Shown: positions 1 to 9,346 of the stretch, in pieces | Numbering within the stretch: the first letter of the stretch is position 1 | Layout: each line of letters opens with the position of its first letter | Assembly (NCBI RefSeq): GCF_020169515.1 | Contig: NZ_JAHMHW010000002.1 | Span: 186,001 to 250,000, forward strand | Length of the DNA stretch: 64,000 bases | DNA from: Paenibacillus vietnamensis | GTDB taxonomy: Bacteria > Bacillota > Bacilli > Paenibacillales > Paenibacillaceae | Direction: 5' to 3' | Program-made: the position numbers and the translations under genes | The notes under the pieces: generated by a model | Told to the model about the DNA's origin: nothing | Database searches by the model: none | The model's input: only the letters and a program-made list of their open reading frames with translations

Positions 1-5
1 TTCAT
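1..5 (-). CDS. glgD: probable start of glgD (only the first bases in window)
   Basis: On the minus strand an ATG at positions 5-3 overlaps the TGA stop of glgC (positions 4-2), giving the ATGA junction typical of translationally coupled genes. In Bacillus the gene after glgB-glgC is glgD, the second ADP-glucose pyrophosphorylase subunit. The identity is inferred only from gene order and the overlap, because the coding sequence lies outside the window. Confidence 0.4.
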
Positions 6-1168
6 GAGTGCTCTACCTCCTGCAGCAAATGATCGTTCGTTACGTATTGGTCGACGGCAACTACCGTGATGGTATCGTCGTCCGGGCTTCCGATCGTCAC
101 ACCGGCTTGTATGACCGCCCCTTCGCCGATGATGGCACGGTATATGCGCGCCCCTTCGCCGATCCGGACGTTCGGCATAACGACCGACTCCGAGATGAAG
201 CTGTCCTTCTCGGCCTTGACGCCGTAGAATAGAACCGAACGGTTGATTTCCCCCTCCAGCAGGCATCCTTCCGTAATAAGGGAAGAGGAGATGACTGCTG
301 AAGCCCCGACATGCTGCGCAGGCTGATTCGGGCTTACCGAATAAATTCTCCAGGATTCATCCGACAGCTCAAGCGGCGGTTCGTCGGCGAGAAGATCCAT
401 ATTCGCTTCCCAAAGACTCTCGATCGTGCCGACGTCCTTCCAATAGCCTTTGAAGGAATAGCAATACAAATTTTTGCCGTCCTTCATCATGGCCGGAATC
501 AAATCCTTACCGAAATCATGATTCGAGCTGCGGTTCGCTTCGTCATAGATCAAATATTTTTGAAGCTGCGACCACGTGAATATATATACGCCCATCGAAG
601 CGATATTGCTGGTCGGGTTTTTCGGCTTCTCTTCGAAAGCCGTGATCCGGTCTTCATCGTCGATGTGCATAACCCCGAATCGGCTGGCTTCCTTCCAGTC
701 CACCTCAATGCCCGCAATCGTCACGTCCGCTCCGGAGCGCTTATGATGCTCGAGCATGAGCTCGTAGTCCATTTTATAAATATGGTCGCCCGAAATAATT
801 AACACGTACTCCGGGTTGTATCTATCGATAAATGCCATGTTTTGATAAATGGCGTTGGCCGTGCCCTTGTACCATACGCCGCCCTTTTGCTTCACGTACG
901 GCGGCAGGATGGTCATGCCGCCGTCGCGGCGGTCAAGCCCCCAAGGACTTCCGATGCCGAGATAGCGGTTGAGCTCAAGCGGCTGATACTGCGTCAGAAC
1001 GCCGACCGTATCGATGCCGGAATGTGCGCAATTGCTCAACGTAAAATCAATAATCCTGTATTTTCCTCCAAAGTAAACGGCGGGTTTTGCCAAGTCCCTC
1101 GTCAAAACGCCTAACCTCTTCCCTTCTCCTCCGGCGAGCAGCATTGCGATCATTTCTTTACGGCCCAT
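2..1168 (-). CDS. glgC: glucose-1-phosphate adenylyltransferase GlgC
   Basis: Makes ADP-glucose from glucose-1-phosphate and ATP, the committed step of bacterial glycogen synthesis in the cytoplasm. The 388-residue protein has the nucleotidyltransferase signature [10 protein letters not shown] near residues 10-19, the family motifs [11 protein letters not shown] and GTANAIYQN, the [10 protein letters not shown] active-site stretch, and a C-terminal left-handed beta-helix with hexapeptide repeats from about residue 280. ATG at 1168 is preferred over upstream TTG/GTG codons because AGAAGGAG lies 9 nt before it. It sits 16 nt after glgB and its stop overlaps a new ATG, so glgB-glgC-glgD is probably one operon. 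The length is normal for the family. Confidence 0.96.
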   Translation of the reverse strand: MGRKEMIAMLLAGGEGKRLGVLTRDLAKPAVYFGGKYRIIDFTLSNCAHSGIDTVGVLTQYQPLELNRYLGIGSPWGLDRRDGGMTILPPYVKQKGGVWYKGTANAIYQNMAFIDRYNPEYVLIISGDHIYKMDYELMLEHHKRSGADVTIAGIEVDWKEASRFGVMHIDDEDRITAFEEKPKNPTSNIASMGVYIFTWSQLQKYLIYDEANRSSNHDFGKDLIPAMMKDGKNLYCYSFKGYWKDVGTIESLWEANMDLLADEPPLELSDESWRIYSVSPNQPAQHVGASAVISSSLITEGCLLEGEINRSVLFYGVKAEKDSFISESVVMPNVRIGEGARIYRAIIGEGAVIQAGVTIGSPDDDTITVVAVDQYVTNDHLLQEVEHS

Positions 1169-1184
1169 GGACACCAACTCCTTC

Positions 1185-3092
1185 TCAAAGTGTGTCCCCC
1201 GGTCTCACGCCCAGCATCAGGAATGTAAATGGGGGTAAATGAAGCGAAATGCTCTGTTCCTGGCCGTGCCAAGCGATATTCTCGCTTTTGTAGCTTTGCT
1301 GTACTTGCGAGTCCGTACCGCCAAACCGCTTTTCATTGCTATTTAGAATAGAGCTGTACAAGCCTGGATCCGGGACACCGATCCGGAATTCATGGTAATC
1401 GTTCCTCGAGAAATTAGCCACAATGACAGACTTATCCTTATCGCCGCAGCGGACAAAGGAGATAACCGACTGTGCCGCGTTGTTCACGTCGATCCAAGAG
1501 AACGTATCCGGAAAGCTGTCGCGCTCCCAAAGAGAAGGCTCCTCTTGGTAGGTGCGGTTCAATGTGTTGACGTAATGCTTCATCGTACGGTGCGAATCGT
1601 ATTCGAGCACCATCCAGTCGAGCATATCGGCGTCCTTCCATTCGTCGAACTGCCCCCATTCACTGCCCATGAACAGCAGCTTTTTCCCCGGATGGGTCAT
1701 CCAATAGCCGTAAAACAAACGCAGCTGGGCAAATTTTTCTTCGTAGGTGCCGGGCATTTTGTTCAAAAGGGAACGTTTGCCGTGAACGACCTCGTCATGC
1801 GACAGCGGCAGTACATAATTTTCTGAAAATGCGTAAAGGAGTGAAAAAGTGATCAGATGATGGTGGTGTGTGCGTTCAGGCGGATCAAGCGCCATGTAGC
1901 GCAGCATATCGTTCATCCAACCCATATTCCATTTAAAGTTAAAACCTAGGCCGCCTTTGTAGGTAGGTGCTGTGACTGCCGGCCATGCGGAAGAATCCTC
2001 TGCAATCATGAGTGTATCGGGGTAATATTGAAACACGGTTTCATTGAGCTTCTTCAAGAAGCGGAGAGCGTCTAAGTTGTCTGAACCGCCTAAGTGATTC
2101 AACGTGTGCATCTCGGGCGGTTTGTCCATATGTAAATTAATCATGCTGGCCACGGCGTCTACCCTTAAACCGTCCATATGGAAGACGTCCATCCAATAAA
2201 TGGCATTGGATATAAGGAAGCTCATAATTTCGCCTCTGCCGAAATCAAACGCGAGCGTGCCCCAGAGAGGCTTCTCTGCGCGGTTCGGATTTGGTCCCTC
2301 GTACAGAGGTGTGCCGTCGAACAACCTCAAGCCGTGATCGTCTTTGCAGAAGTGGCCGGGCACCCAATCTAAAATAACGCCCATATTATGCTGGTGGCAT
2401 ATATCAACAAAGCGCATCAGCTGCTTCGGCGTTCCGTAGCGGCTGGTCACGCCGTAAAATCCGGTAATTTGGTAGCCCCACGACTGATCCAGCGGATGCT
2501 CCATGATCGGCATCAATTCAATGTGCGTATAGCCCATATTCGCCGCGTAAGGAATCAAATCGTCTGCCAGTTCTTCATACGTATAAAAATCTTCTTTTCC
2601 TTTAATCTTCCAGGAGCCCGCATGAACCTCGTAAATCATCATCGGATTCGTATAGGCAGGCTTTTGGCGTTTCTTTTCGAACCATTCCGAATCTTCCCAT
2701 TGATATCCGGAAATGTCGGCAACTACAGAAGCCGTATTCGGCCGCCTCTCGGCATAAAATGCGTACGGGTCGGCTTTCCGTATCATATTCCCATCAGCGG
2801 TGACAATCTCGTATTTGTAGATTTCGCCTTCGCCGATGTCCGGTATAAACAAGCTGAAAATTCCCGTTTCGCCGATCAGCTTCATCTTGTGCTTGCTTCC
2901 GTTCCATTGGTTGAAACCGCCTATGACCCGAACCGATTTTGCATTTGGAGCCCATACGGTAAACCTGACACCATCCTTGCCGCGAACGCGGACGAGGTGC
3001 GCGCCCATAAAACGGTAGCTGTGATAGGAGCTTCCTTCGTTGAATAAGTAGAGATCGTTCTTCGATAAACCGTTTAGAGCCGTTCGAACCAT
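1185..3092 (-). CDS. glgB: 1,4-alpha-glucan branching enzyme GlgB
   Basis: Introduces alpha-1,6 branches into glycogen. The 635-residue protein has an N-terminal CBM48-type domain (about residues 30-120, [18 protein letters not shown]) and a GH13 barrel. The expected catalytic residues are the nucleophile Asp312 in [10 protein letters not shown], the acid Glu365 in MIAEDSS and His432-Asp433 in [10 protein letters not shown]. Start: an upstream TTG at 3161 keeps the frame open but lacks a ribosome site, whereas ATG at 3092 (MVRTALNGL) follows AGGGGGTGA at 8 nt. First gene of the glycogen operon; a TATAAT box lies about 70 nt upstream. Confidence 0.96.
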   Translation of the reverse strand: MVRTALNGLSKNDLYLFNEGSSYHSYRFMGAHLVRVRGKDGVRFTVWAPNAKSVRVIGGFNQWNGSKHKMKLIGETGIFSLFIPDIGEGEIYKYEIVTADGNMIRKADPYAFYAERRPNTASVVADISGYQWEDSEWFEKKRQKPAYTNPMMIYEVHAGSWKIKGKEDFYTYEELADDLIPYAANMGYTHIELMPIMEHPLDQSWGYQITGFYGVTSRYGTPKQLMRFVDICHQHNMGVILDWVPGHFCKDDHGLRLFDGTPLYEGPNPNRAEKPLWGTLAFDFGRGEIMSFLISNAIYWMDVFHMDGLRVDAVASMINLHMDKPPEMHTLNHLGGSDNLDALRFLKKLNETVFQYYPDTLMIAEDSSAWPAVTAPTYKGGLGFNFKWNMGWMNDMLRYMALDPPERTHHHHLITFSLLYAFSENYVLPLSHDEVVHGKRSLLNKMPGTYEEKFAQLRLFYGYWMTHPGKKLLFMGSEWGQFDEWKDADMLDWMVLEYDSHRTMKHYVNTLNRTYQEEPSLWERDSFPDTFSWIDVNNAAQSVISFVRCGDKDKSVIVANFSRNDYHEFRIGVPDPGLYSSILNSNEKRFGGTDSQVQQSYKSENIAWHGQEQSISLHLPPFTFLMLGVRPGDTL

Positions 3093-3160
3093 TCCTGGAA
3101 TCACCCCCTGCTTGGATGGAATATGAAATTTTATACCCTTTGGAGCACTTACATAACCCA

Positions 3161-3166
3161 ATTATA
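3161..3166 (-). promoter_or_regulatory. candidate -10 box for glgB operon
   Basis: A perfect TATAAT on the minus strand about 70 nt before the glgB ATG. No convincing -35 hexamer sits 16-18 nt upstream, where there is a T-rich run, so this is only a candidate. Confidence 0.35.
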
Positions 3167-3233
3167 CATGGTTTCTTGAAAAAAAACAGACTGCTTTCAT
3201 AGATTTCGACACTATTCCTTTGTAAATGTCAGA

Positions 3234-3473
3234 TTACTTCACACCAACCTCTTTTGCCCCGCTTACTCTCTTAATATAGTAATGCTTGGCGCATAATCCT
3301 TTCGTTACGGCTGCTTTGGAGCAATGGATCCACGTGCAGGACGTAAACGTTTTAACGCGGCGCGGCCTGACGGTGTACGGATCGCCGTGGCGCAGCAGCC
3401 GCTGGTGGTGCATCGCGCATAAATCCTTTGCTTTGACTGGCTTAGTACAGTTCTCAATGATGCAAATATTCAT
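3234..3473 (-). CDS. small tandem zinc-finger-like protein
   Basis: The 79-residue basic protein contains two copies of the same metal-binding pattern, C-x4-C-x9-C-x2-H: Cys4, Cys9, Cys19, His22 and again Cys46, Cys51, Cys61, His64. The first copy is followed by RHGDP, a tail often seen next to such fingers in phage-type HNH endonucleases, but no HNH catalytic core is present. ATG follows AGGAGA at about 8 nt, so it is probably translated. It stands alone between glgB and a divergent regulator. Function is unknown; a nucleic-acid-binding or adaptor role is inference from the fingers alone. Confidence 0.7.
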   Translation of the reverse strand: MNICIIENCTKPVKAKDLCAMHHQRLLRHGDPYTVRPRRVKTFTSCTWIHCSKAAVTKGLCAKHYYIKRVSGAKEVGVK

Positions 3474-3775
3474 TCTGTTCTCTCCTGTCTGCCCGGTAAA
3501 AACGGATTGTCAGCGGTTATATTCATATATCTTATAAGGAATGCTAAATGGAATAAAGCCTGCTGCCGGTTCATTACGGCCGGATTTGATCAGGCTATTC
3601 GCATCTTGCATGGAATAGATACGAATTAAGCTATGGAGTTTAATTAATTAAATGAGTTTGCCAATATAATCTGCTACCAATTCGTCACAACCACGGCTTG
3701 TTTGCGCTTCAGGCGTATTTTATACTTTTATTTGTTTATATGGATGAGGTTTGGGAATTTTTAGGAGGGTTACTT
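3474..3775. other. intergenic region between divergent genes, 302 bases
   Basis: No gene is visible. It is AT-rich in the middle and holds a candidate sigma-A promoter for the rightward regulator. No clear operator repeat was recognised. Confidence 0.6.
3698..3726 (+). promoter_or_regulatory. candidate sigma-A promoter of the PAS/HTH gene
   Basis: TTGTTT (3698-3703), a 17-nt spacer, then TATACT (3721-3726). The -10 matches 5 of 6 positions and the -35 matches 3 of 6. It would give a leader of about 45 nt before the TTG start at 3776. Confidence 0.4.
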
Positions 3776-4669
3776 TTGTCGGTTTATCGCCAAATTTTTC
3801 AATGCTTGGACATGCCTATGCTCGTTTTGTGCGAAAAAGGCCGGGAAATCAAAATCGAGGATGCAAATGCCGCCTTTATGCGCCTGACGGGCTACACGCT
3901 GGCGGAGCTTCAGGCACGGAGAGTGCGCGATTTACTGCACGCCCACAAAATCGACGCCAATCGACAAGTTTTGAAAAGTGAAGTCCATTTGCGGACGAAG
4001 CTGACTCGCGAGCTTCCCGTCCGCATCGACCAGCAGCCTCTCCCTCCAGGTGAGGAAGGCGGGCCGAATCGGGCCTTGATCCTGTTCGAGGATCTTTCTT
4101 CCTATAAATGGATCGAGCGGCAATTCGAGCTGAAAAAAGTGCTGATCAGCGGAATCGTGGACAACCACCATCATGTCCGTTTTTTGCGGGACAGCGTAGC
4201 GCCTCTTCTGTTCGAGCCCGACCGTACGCTGGAAGACGACACGCTGATGAAATTTATCGCCGATAAGGAGCAGGACAAGCTGAAAGGCGTGCTCCGCGAA
4301 GCCTATGCGACGAAGAAAGAGCGATCGTTGACGCTGCTGACGAGCAAGCTCAGCGGCGCAGAGCTCGAGCTGTCGGTCACCTTTGCCCCGATTCTGGACG
4401 GCTGCGGCGAGGTCAAGGAGTTCGCATTCGTCATCTGGGACCTGAAAGCCGTAAACGATAAAATTTCGTCGGCGATGAAGTTGAAGATTTGGATGGCAAA
4501 GCGCGATGTCACGGCAGGTCATCTGTCCGCATCGACCGGCATTTCGATCCAAACGATATCCAAGCTCCGCAACGGAAAAATCGAAAAGCCCCAAAGGCTG
4601 ACAGCAGAGCTGATCGCCTCGGAGCTTCAAGTGGATCTGTATGAGATTTGGCCCGAAATACGTAAGTAG
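3776..4669 (+). CDS. PAS-domain protein with C-terminal XRE-type helix-turn-helix
   Basis: The 297-residue protein has a PAS fold at about residues 5-112 (DANAAFMRLTGYTLAELQ), a second PAS-like segment at about 125-225 ending in FAFVIWDLKAVND, and a C-terminal XRE-like helix-turn-helix at about 233-290 (LSASTGISIQTISKLRNGKI). No kinase or cyclase domain is present, so a one-component sensor-regulator is the likely role; ligand and targets are unknown. Translation should begin at TTG 3776, six nt after AGGAGGG, although the frame is open further upstream. It ends two nt before the converging helD gene. Confidence 0.8.
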   Translation: MSVYRQIFQCLDMPMLVLCEKGREIKIEDANAAFMRLTGYTLAELQARRVRDLLHAHKIDANRQVLKSEVHLRTKLTRELPVRIDQQPLPPGEEGGPNRALILFEDLSSYKWIERQFELKKVLISGIVDNHHHVRFLRDSVAPLLFEPDRTLEDDTLMKFIADKEQDKLKGVLREAYATKKERSLTLLTSKLSGAELELSVTFAPILDGCGEVKEFAFVIWDLKAVNDKISSAMKLKIWMAKRDVTAGHLSASTGISIQTISKLRNGKIEKPQRLTAELIASELQVDLYEIWPEIRK

Positions 4670-4671
4670 CT

Positions 4672-6993
4672 TTAGTTCAGAAACGGCGTAAGCTCGCCGG
4701 TAAAATAAAGATGCAGCTCATGCATCGCTCTTGTACAGGCGGTATAGAACAGCTTTCTTTCGCTTTCCCGCCTGTAGGCGCCGCTTGAAGCGTCGCTGAT
4801 GACGACCGCGTCAAACTCCACCCCTTTAGCCAAATAGGAAGGGATTACGACAATCCCTTTCTCGAACGTCACCGTCTCCTTTTCGATCAGGCGCAGCTTC
4901 GGAAACGATGACGAAAGCAGCCGGTGCATGTCCTTGCTCTCTTCGGCCGTCTTGCAAATAACTGCGATCGATGCATAACCCGATTCGACAAGCTTCGCTA
5001 TCCGGTCTCCAATGGCTTCCAAGCGCAGCATTTCGTTGTCGGTTTTTGTAACGGTCGGCATGGCCCCATCCCGGTTGAACGGCACGATCCGGCTTCCGCC
5101 TTCTATTATCCGGCTTGTAAATTCAACGATTGGCTTGGTCGAGCGGTAGCTTCTCTCCAGCACGATTTTCTCCGTATGCTCTTCCCCGTAAAGCCCTGAC
5201 AACGGCTCGAAGCTGTCGCCGGCAACCGCATGGACGAAAATGGACTGATTCAGATCGCCCAGCACCGTCATTTTTGCATTCGGAAAAATTCTTTTCAAAT
5301 AATGGTATTGAAACGGCGAATAATCCTGCGCTTCATCGATAAACAGATGCTTAACGGAGGTGTTGGTATGGAAGCCTTCCAGCTTCTCCTTCAAATACAG
5401 GTAAGGGGTAGCGTCCTCATAATAAATCTCGCCACGATCCAGCTTAGCAGCCGTTTGTGAGGATATGGAAGCCCATTCTTCCGGCAGCCGCTCTTCCTCC
5501 CTTAACCAGTCCGCCATGCCTCCCTGAATGAACAGCCGCTTGTAAATCGCGGGCATATCCAGGAAGGATAACCGCTTCACGCGTTTTCGCAGTTTTTTGA
5601 ACTGCTCCTGTACGACCATTGCCGCCAAAAAGCCTTTCTCCGCCTCGAAGTCGTCGAAGGTTTGCCCGTTGAACCGGTTTTTTCGCTGCAGCTCCTCAAA
5701 CGCACGGGCATATTGCTCCGGATCGAGCAGCTCGATTTGATCCTGCACCCAATCCTGCTCGCGTTCCTGCCTGCTAAGGCGTGTCAGCTGCTTTAACATC
5801 CACTCCGCCGTAAACCGCATGCGGTTGCCGATGGAGATCGACCGGTCAAGGGAATAAAATTGCTCGGAAATCGCATCCTCCGATATTAACGTCCTGCCGC
5901 GGAAGACGACCGGCTTGAACAGCAAGCCCGAATCCCCAAGTTCCTTCGCATACCTGTCAATCAGCTGCATAAACGAAAGCCCCGACTTATAGACGATTGC
6001 TTTCAGCCTGGTATCATATCCCTCCTCGCCGGCCGAACCGAGCGCATATTCCATTTGAGTATACGGATCCTCGAGATCAAGCGCTTTGCCGAGCCTATGC
6101 TCCAAATACTGCTGATACGTCGTCTGCTGCATATTTTGCTCGCCCAGCTCGGGCAGCACAGTCGATACGTAGCTGTTAAACATCGGATTCGGCGAAAATA
6201 AAACAATCTGATCTGCCGTCAATACGCCCCGGTACCGGTATAGCAGATAAGCTACCCGCTGCAGGGCTGCAGACGTTTTTCCGCTTCCCGCCGCTCCTTG
6301 AACGATAAGCAGCCTCGCGCGTTCGTTGCGGATAATCCGGTTCTGCTCCTGCTGGATCGTCGCGACGATGCTTTTCATCTGGGCGTCCGATTGCTTTCCG
6401 AGCACCTCCTGCAGCAGCTCATCGCCGATTGTCACGCCGGTATCGAACATGCTTCTGATCGTCCCGTTCCGGATAATGAATTGCCGCTTCAGCGTCATTT
6501 CCCCGTGTATGGAGCCGCCGGGCGTTTCGTAATGAACCGGCCCCGGCCCGTAATCGTAATAAAGGCTGGATACGGGAGCTCTCCAGTCGTAGATCAAATA
6601 ATCCATTCCGCTGTCGCTCAGCAGAGAGCCTACTCCCAAATAAATCTGCTCCGTCCCCGATTCTCCCTGCTCCTTGAAATCGATTCTTCCAAAATACGGC
6701 GATTGCTCCAGCTTCGTCAACGTTTTCAGCTGTTCCATCGCATGCCGGTGGCTTCTCTCCCGCTCCGAAAGCACCTCAGCTTGCTGCTTCATGCTCGCAT
6801 GCGATTCCGCGGATTCTGCCGAATCCTCGAAGTTCAAGGTGACATCATCCCAGAAATTCCGACGAATATCGACAATGTCCTCCCTTAAGCCTCCAACCTG
6901 GCTGCGCAGCTCCTCCAGCCTCGATCGGATAATGCCCGTAACCTCTTTCACCCGCTTCTGTTCTTCCGGAAGCTGATCATTCGGATTCGTCAT
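4672..6993 (-). CDS. helD: HelD-like UvrD/Rep-family helicase (RNA polymerase recycling)
   Basis: Family members bind stalled RNA polymerase and use ATP to strip it from DNA. The 773-residue protein has a coiled-coil N-terminus, a split superfamily-1 helicase core with Walker A GAAGSGKT (residues 233-240), Walker B FIDEAQDYSPFQ and the C-terminal motif with LAKGVEFDAVVI. The APVSSLYYDY segment is typical of HelD and unlike DNA-repair UvrD. ATG 6993 follows AAGGAGA at 8 nt. It starts 37 nt after the hydrolase gene, which suggests a three-gene leftward operon with the ABC ATPase. Confidence 0.9.
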   Translation of the reverse strand: MTNPNDQLPEEQKRVKEVTGIIRSRLEELRSQVGGLREDIVDIRRNFWDDVTLNFEDSAESAESHASMKQQAEVLSERERSHRHAMEQLKTLTKLEQSPYFGRIDFKEQGESGTEQIYLGVGSLLSDSGMDYLIYDWRAPVSSLYYDYGPGPVHYETPGGSIHGEMTLKRQFIIRNGTIRSMFDTGVTIGDELLQEVLGKQSDAQMKSIVATIQQEQNRIIRNERARLLIVQGAAGSGKTSAALQRVAYLLYRYRGVLTADQIVLFSPNPMFNSYVSTVLPELGEQNMQQTTYQQYLEHRLGKALDLEDPYTQMEYALGSAGEEGYDTRLKAIVYKSGLSFMQLIDRYAKELGDSGLLFKPVVFRGRTLISEDAISEQFYSLDRSISIGNRMRFTAEWMLKQLTRLSRQEREQDWVQDQIELLDPEQYARAFEELQRKNRFNGQTFDDFEAEKGFLAAMVVQEQFKKLRKRVKRLSFLDMPAIYKRLFIQGGMADWLREEERLPEEWASISSQTAAKLDRGEIYYEDATPYLYLKEKLEGFHTNTSVKHLFIDEAQDYSPFQYHYLKRIFPNAKMTVLGDLNQSIFVHAVAGDSFEPLSGLYGEEHTEKIVLERSYRSTKPIVEFTSRIIEGGSRIVPFNRDGAMPTVTKTDNEMLRLEAIGDRIAKLVESGYASIAVICKTAEESKDMHRLLSSSFPKLRLIEKETVTFEKGIVVIPSYLAKGVEFDAVVISDASSGAYRRESERKLFYTACTRAMHELHLYFTGELTPFLN

Positions 6994-7030
6994 TATAAAA
7001 ATCTCCTTAACGTAATTTAATAGTAGTCGT

Positions 7031-9346
7031 TCAGCCCGGCATAAAGCCGATATCATCAAGCATTACCTTACCGGGCCCGCTTGTAAATCGGAAGGTAATA
7101 CGGCTTATTTCCTTAAGCGAAAGCTCGCCGCCCTCCGCTGCAAAATCAGCTATCGGCAGCAAGTACGTTTGAAAAACCGGCTCATTTGCCTGCTTGTATT
7201 TACCATCCTTCATCCTCTTCTCGAGCCAGGACCATGACATAAAGGAAGTATACGCAGATGACGGTACCGGCATCACCTTATCGAGCTCTATCGCCCTCTT
7301 CCTGCCGTCCTGCAGCGTAAGCTCGACTTCAAGCTTCGGCAGCGGTGGTAGCATTAGGGTCGCTGCTCCGGACTCCGATTCCGCCTTATCCTGCTTCGCA
7401 AGCAGATCCCGCTCCAGATTCGCCATTGAAAATGCAAGAACCGGGTCCTGTGCCGATGACTGGCCGGCTGCCGCTGACGGCGATAACGCAAGCGAATAAG
7501 CCGCTCCAGGGTGTGTCCATGAAAGCTCTATGCCCTTCGTTCCTTTGCTGTTGCCGTCGCGGTCCTTCGCGAAGTCCACCTGCCACTTGTCCATCCCTGC
7601 GGCAGACGCCTTGCCCCCGCCCTCCAGCATAGTTTTGCCGCCATAGTGCTCATACCGGGCGATTTCCGCGAAGCCCGCCTCCTCATAGCGGTTCATATAA
7701 CCCGTAACGGGAAGCCAGGCCAGACCGTTCCGGTAATCCCGGAACAAAGGCTCGTATTCCTTTTCTCCAAGCAAAGCGGTCTGCAGAAATGCGGAAATAT
7801 ATACTTTTGAAATTTGCCGCTGATCTTCTTCTTCCAGAAGCTCGTTCCGGTTCAGGAACAAGCCTCCGGGCGGACGTTCGTCCATCCTGCCCCATTCCGT
7901 GTTGAATTGGCTGTGATTGGCGTCCTCGATATAGAGCTCTGCTTTAAATTTGCCGCTGTCCGCCGAGAAGTCAACCCTGTTATACTGCCTGTCCCCGTAA
8001 AAATTGTTCACATCCGCATCGCGCGCGCCCTGGATCGTCAAATAATGGACGTCTTTTAGCTGTGCGGAAAGGCTGTCCACTTTTTTATCCGTCGGCGCTA
8101 TAGCAGCCACCGCTTGAATCCGGACATGGCTTAAGCTTCCCAGAGTAGGATCCTTCTTAAACCACCGGTCCGCATCCGCGGCCATCGCAACGGCTTGACC
8201 TCCGCGCGAATGTCCGATCAGCGCAACTCTGTCCATATCCACCCGGCCGGAAAACGGATTGCCCTCCTGCCCGCTAAGCTGCTGAATTTGCTGCAAATGC
8301 TTCAGAAGAACCCAGGCCCGCGTTTTCATATCATGATCAGGAATGCCCGACCAGACGGAATAGTTCAAAAAATTTTCATCCACAGAGACGGCGATAATGC
8401 CCTGGCTTGCCAGAAGCTCGCCTAAATAACCGTAGCCGCCGTCGGAAAAATGCTCCATCAAATGATTGCCGTGTACGATGAGCGCCAGCGGGTATACGCC
8501 TTCCTTGTCGGGCATCCATACCCTGCCGTTAAGCGGAAGCCTGCTCTGGTCAAAGCCCCAAAAATACGTTTTCAGCTTAGACCATTTAGTAATATAGGAA
8601 GAAGCATCGACGGAACCGGTTTTGATATCGACGTTCTCGCCGAACAGAGCTCTGTGCTTATCCTCTCCGCTTCCGTACGTAAATGCCCGTACACCCTGGC
8701 TCCCTTGCCGGGACGGATCTGGGATTTGCTCCTCATGACCGTTTATGCCGCCTGTATCCACAACGCCGGCAGCCTCTCTATGAGGCACCTTCGCCGGCGC
8801 CGTCCAATCGTTCAGAAACAATTGGCTTGCACATACGGCGGCAATCAGCGTGCCAGTCAACCACTTGCCTGCCGTGCTCATTCTCAGCCGCGCAAACAGG
8901 CCAATTGCCCCGCCAACGAGGGCAAACGCCACCGTAAACCCCGCCGAAATTGCGATTGACAACATTAAGCCGAACTCGGCGAAATGAAGGATTAAATACG
9001 TTTCCGTACCTGCGTATAGAAGAACGGATACGAATCTGCGGGGAAGCGGAATATATAAGAGCGAGAATATAACAGACAGCAGAAGCGAAGCCAGCTGCAT
9101 CGCAGCAAGGTTCAAAGCAGTAAAAACGATCAGATCGGTCCCTGTACCGAAGCCGGTCGGAATGCCAAGCGCTGCAACAGCCATCGAAAGCACACCCGAA
9201 AGGGCGGCACCTCCGGACGCAGCACGCCAAACAAAAGTGTCTTGCTGTTTTCTGACACGAAATCTGCCGATCAGCCACTCCTTCGCCATGGAGAGCCTGC
9301 TGCGGGGCGGCTGAAGCTGCCCAGTCTCCAGCCTTTCTATTTCCAT
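7031..9346 (-). CDS. membrane-anchored alpha/beta hydrolase
   Basis: The 771-residue protein has about five hydrophobic helices (residues 45-175), then an extracytoplasmic-looking alpha/beta hydrolase with oxyanion-side LALIVHGNH, nucleophile elbow GHSRGG (Ser380) and a late His in ANHSQFNTEWG, and a beta-rich C-terminal region from about residue 590. The core resembles PAF-acetylhydrolase/dienelactone-type hydrolases, so an esterase or lipase role is inferred; the substrate is unknown. Its ATG overlaps the stop of the ABC ATPase by 10 nt, with AAGGGGGAT in front, implying coupled translation. Much longer than simple hydrolases because of the membrane and C-terminal parts. Confidence 0.8.
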   Translation of the reverse strand: MEIERLETGQLQPPRSRLSMAKEWLIGRFRVRKQQDTFVWRAASGGAALSGVLSMAVAALGIPTGFGTGTDLIVFTALNLAAMQLASLLLSVIFSLLYIPLPRRFVSVLLYAGTETYLILHFAEFGLMLSIAISAGFTVAFALVGGAIGLFARLRMSTAGKWLTGTLIAAVCASQLFLNDWTAPAKVPHREAAGVVDTGGINGHEEQIPDPSRQGSQGVRAFTYGSGEDKHRALFGENVDIKTGSVDASSYITKWSKLKTYFWGFDQSRLPLNGRVWMPDKEGVYPLALIVHGNHLMEHFSDGGYGYLGELLASQGIIAVSVDENFLNYSVWSGIPDHDMKTRAWVLLKHLQQIQQLSGQEGNPFSGRVDMDRVALIGHSRGGQAVAMAADADRWFKKDPTLGSLSHVRIQAVAAIAPTDKKVDSLSAQLKDVHYLTIQGARDADVNNFYGDRQYNRVDFSADSGKFKAELYIEDANHSQFNTEWGRMDERPPGGLFLNRNELLEEEDQRQISKVYISAFLQTALLGEKEYEPLFRDYRNGLAWLPVTGYMNRYEEAGFAEIARYEHYGGKTMLEGGGKASAAGMDKWQVDFAKDRDGNSKGTKGIELSWTHPGAAYSLALSPSAAAGQSSAQDPVLAFSMANLERDLLAKQDKAESESGAATLMLPPLPKLEVELTLQDGRKRAIELDKVMPVPSSAYTSFMSWSWLEKRMKDGKYKQANEPVFQTYLLPIADFAAEGGELSLKEISRITFRFTSGPGKVMLDDIGFMPG

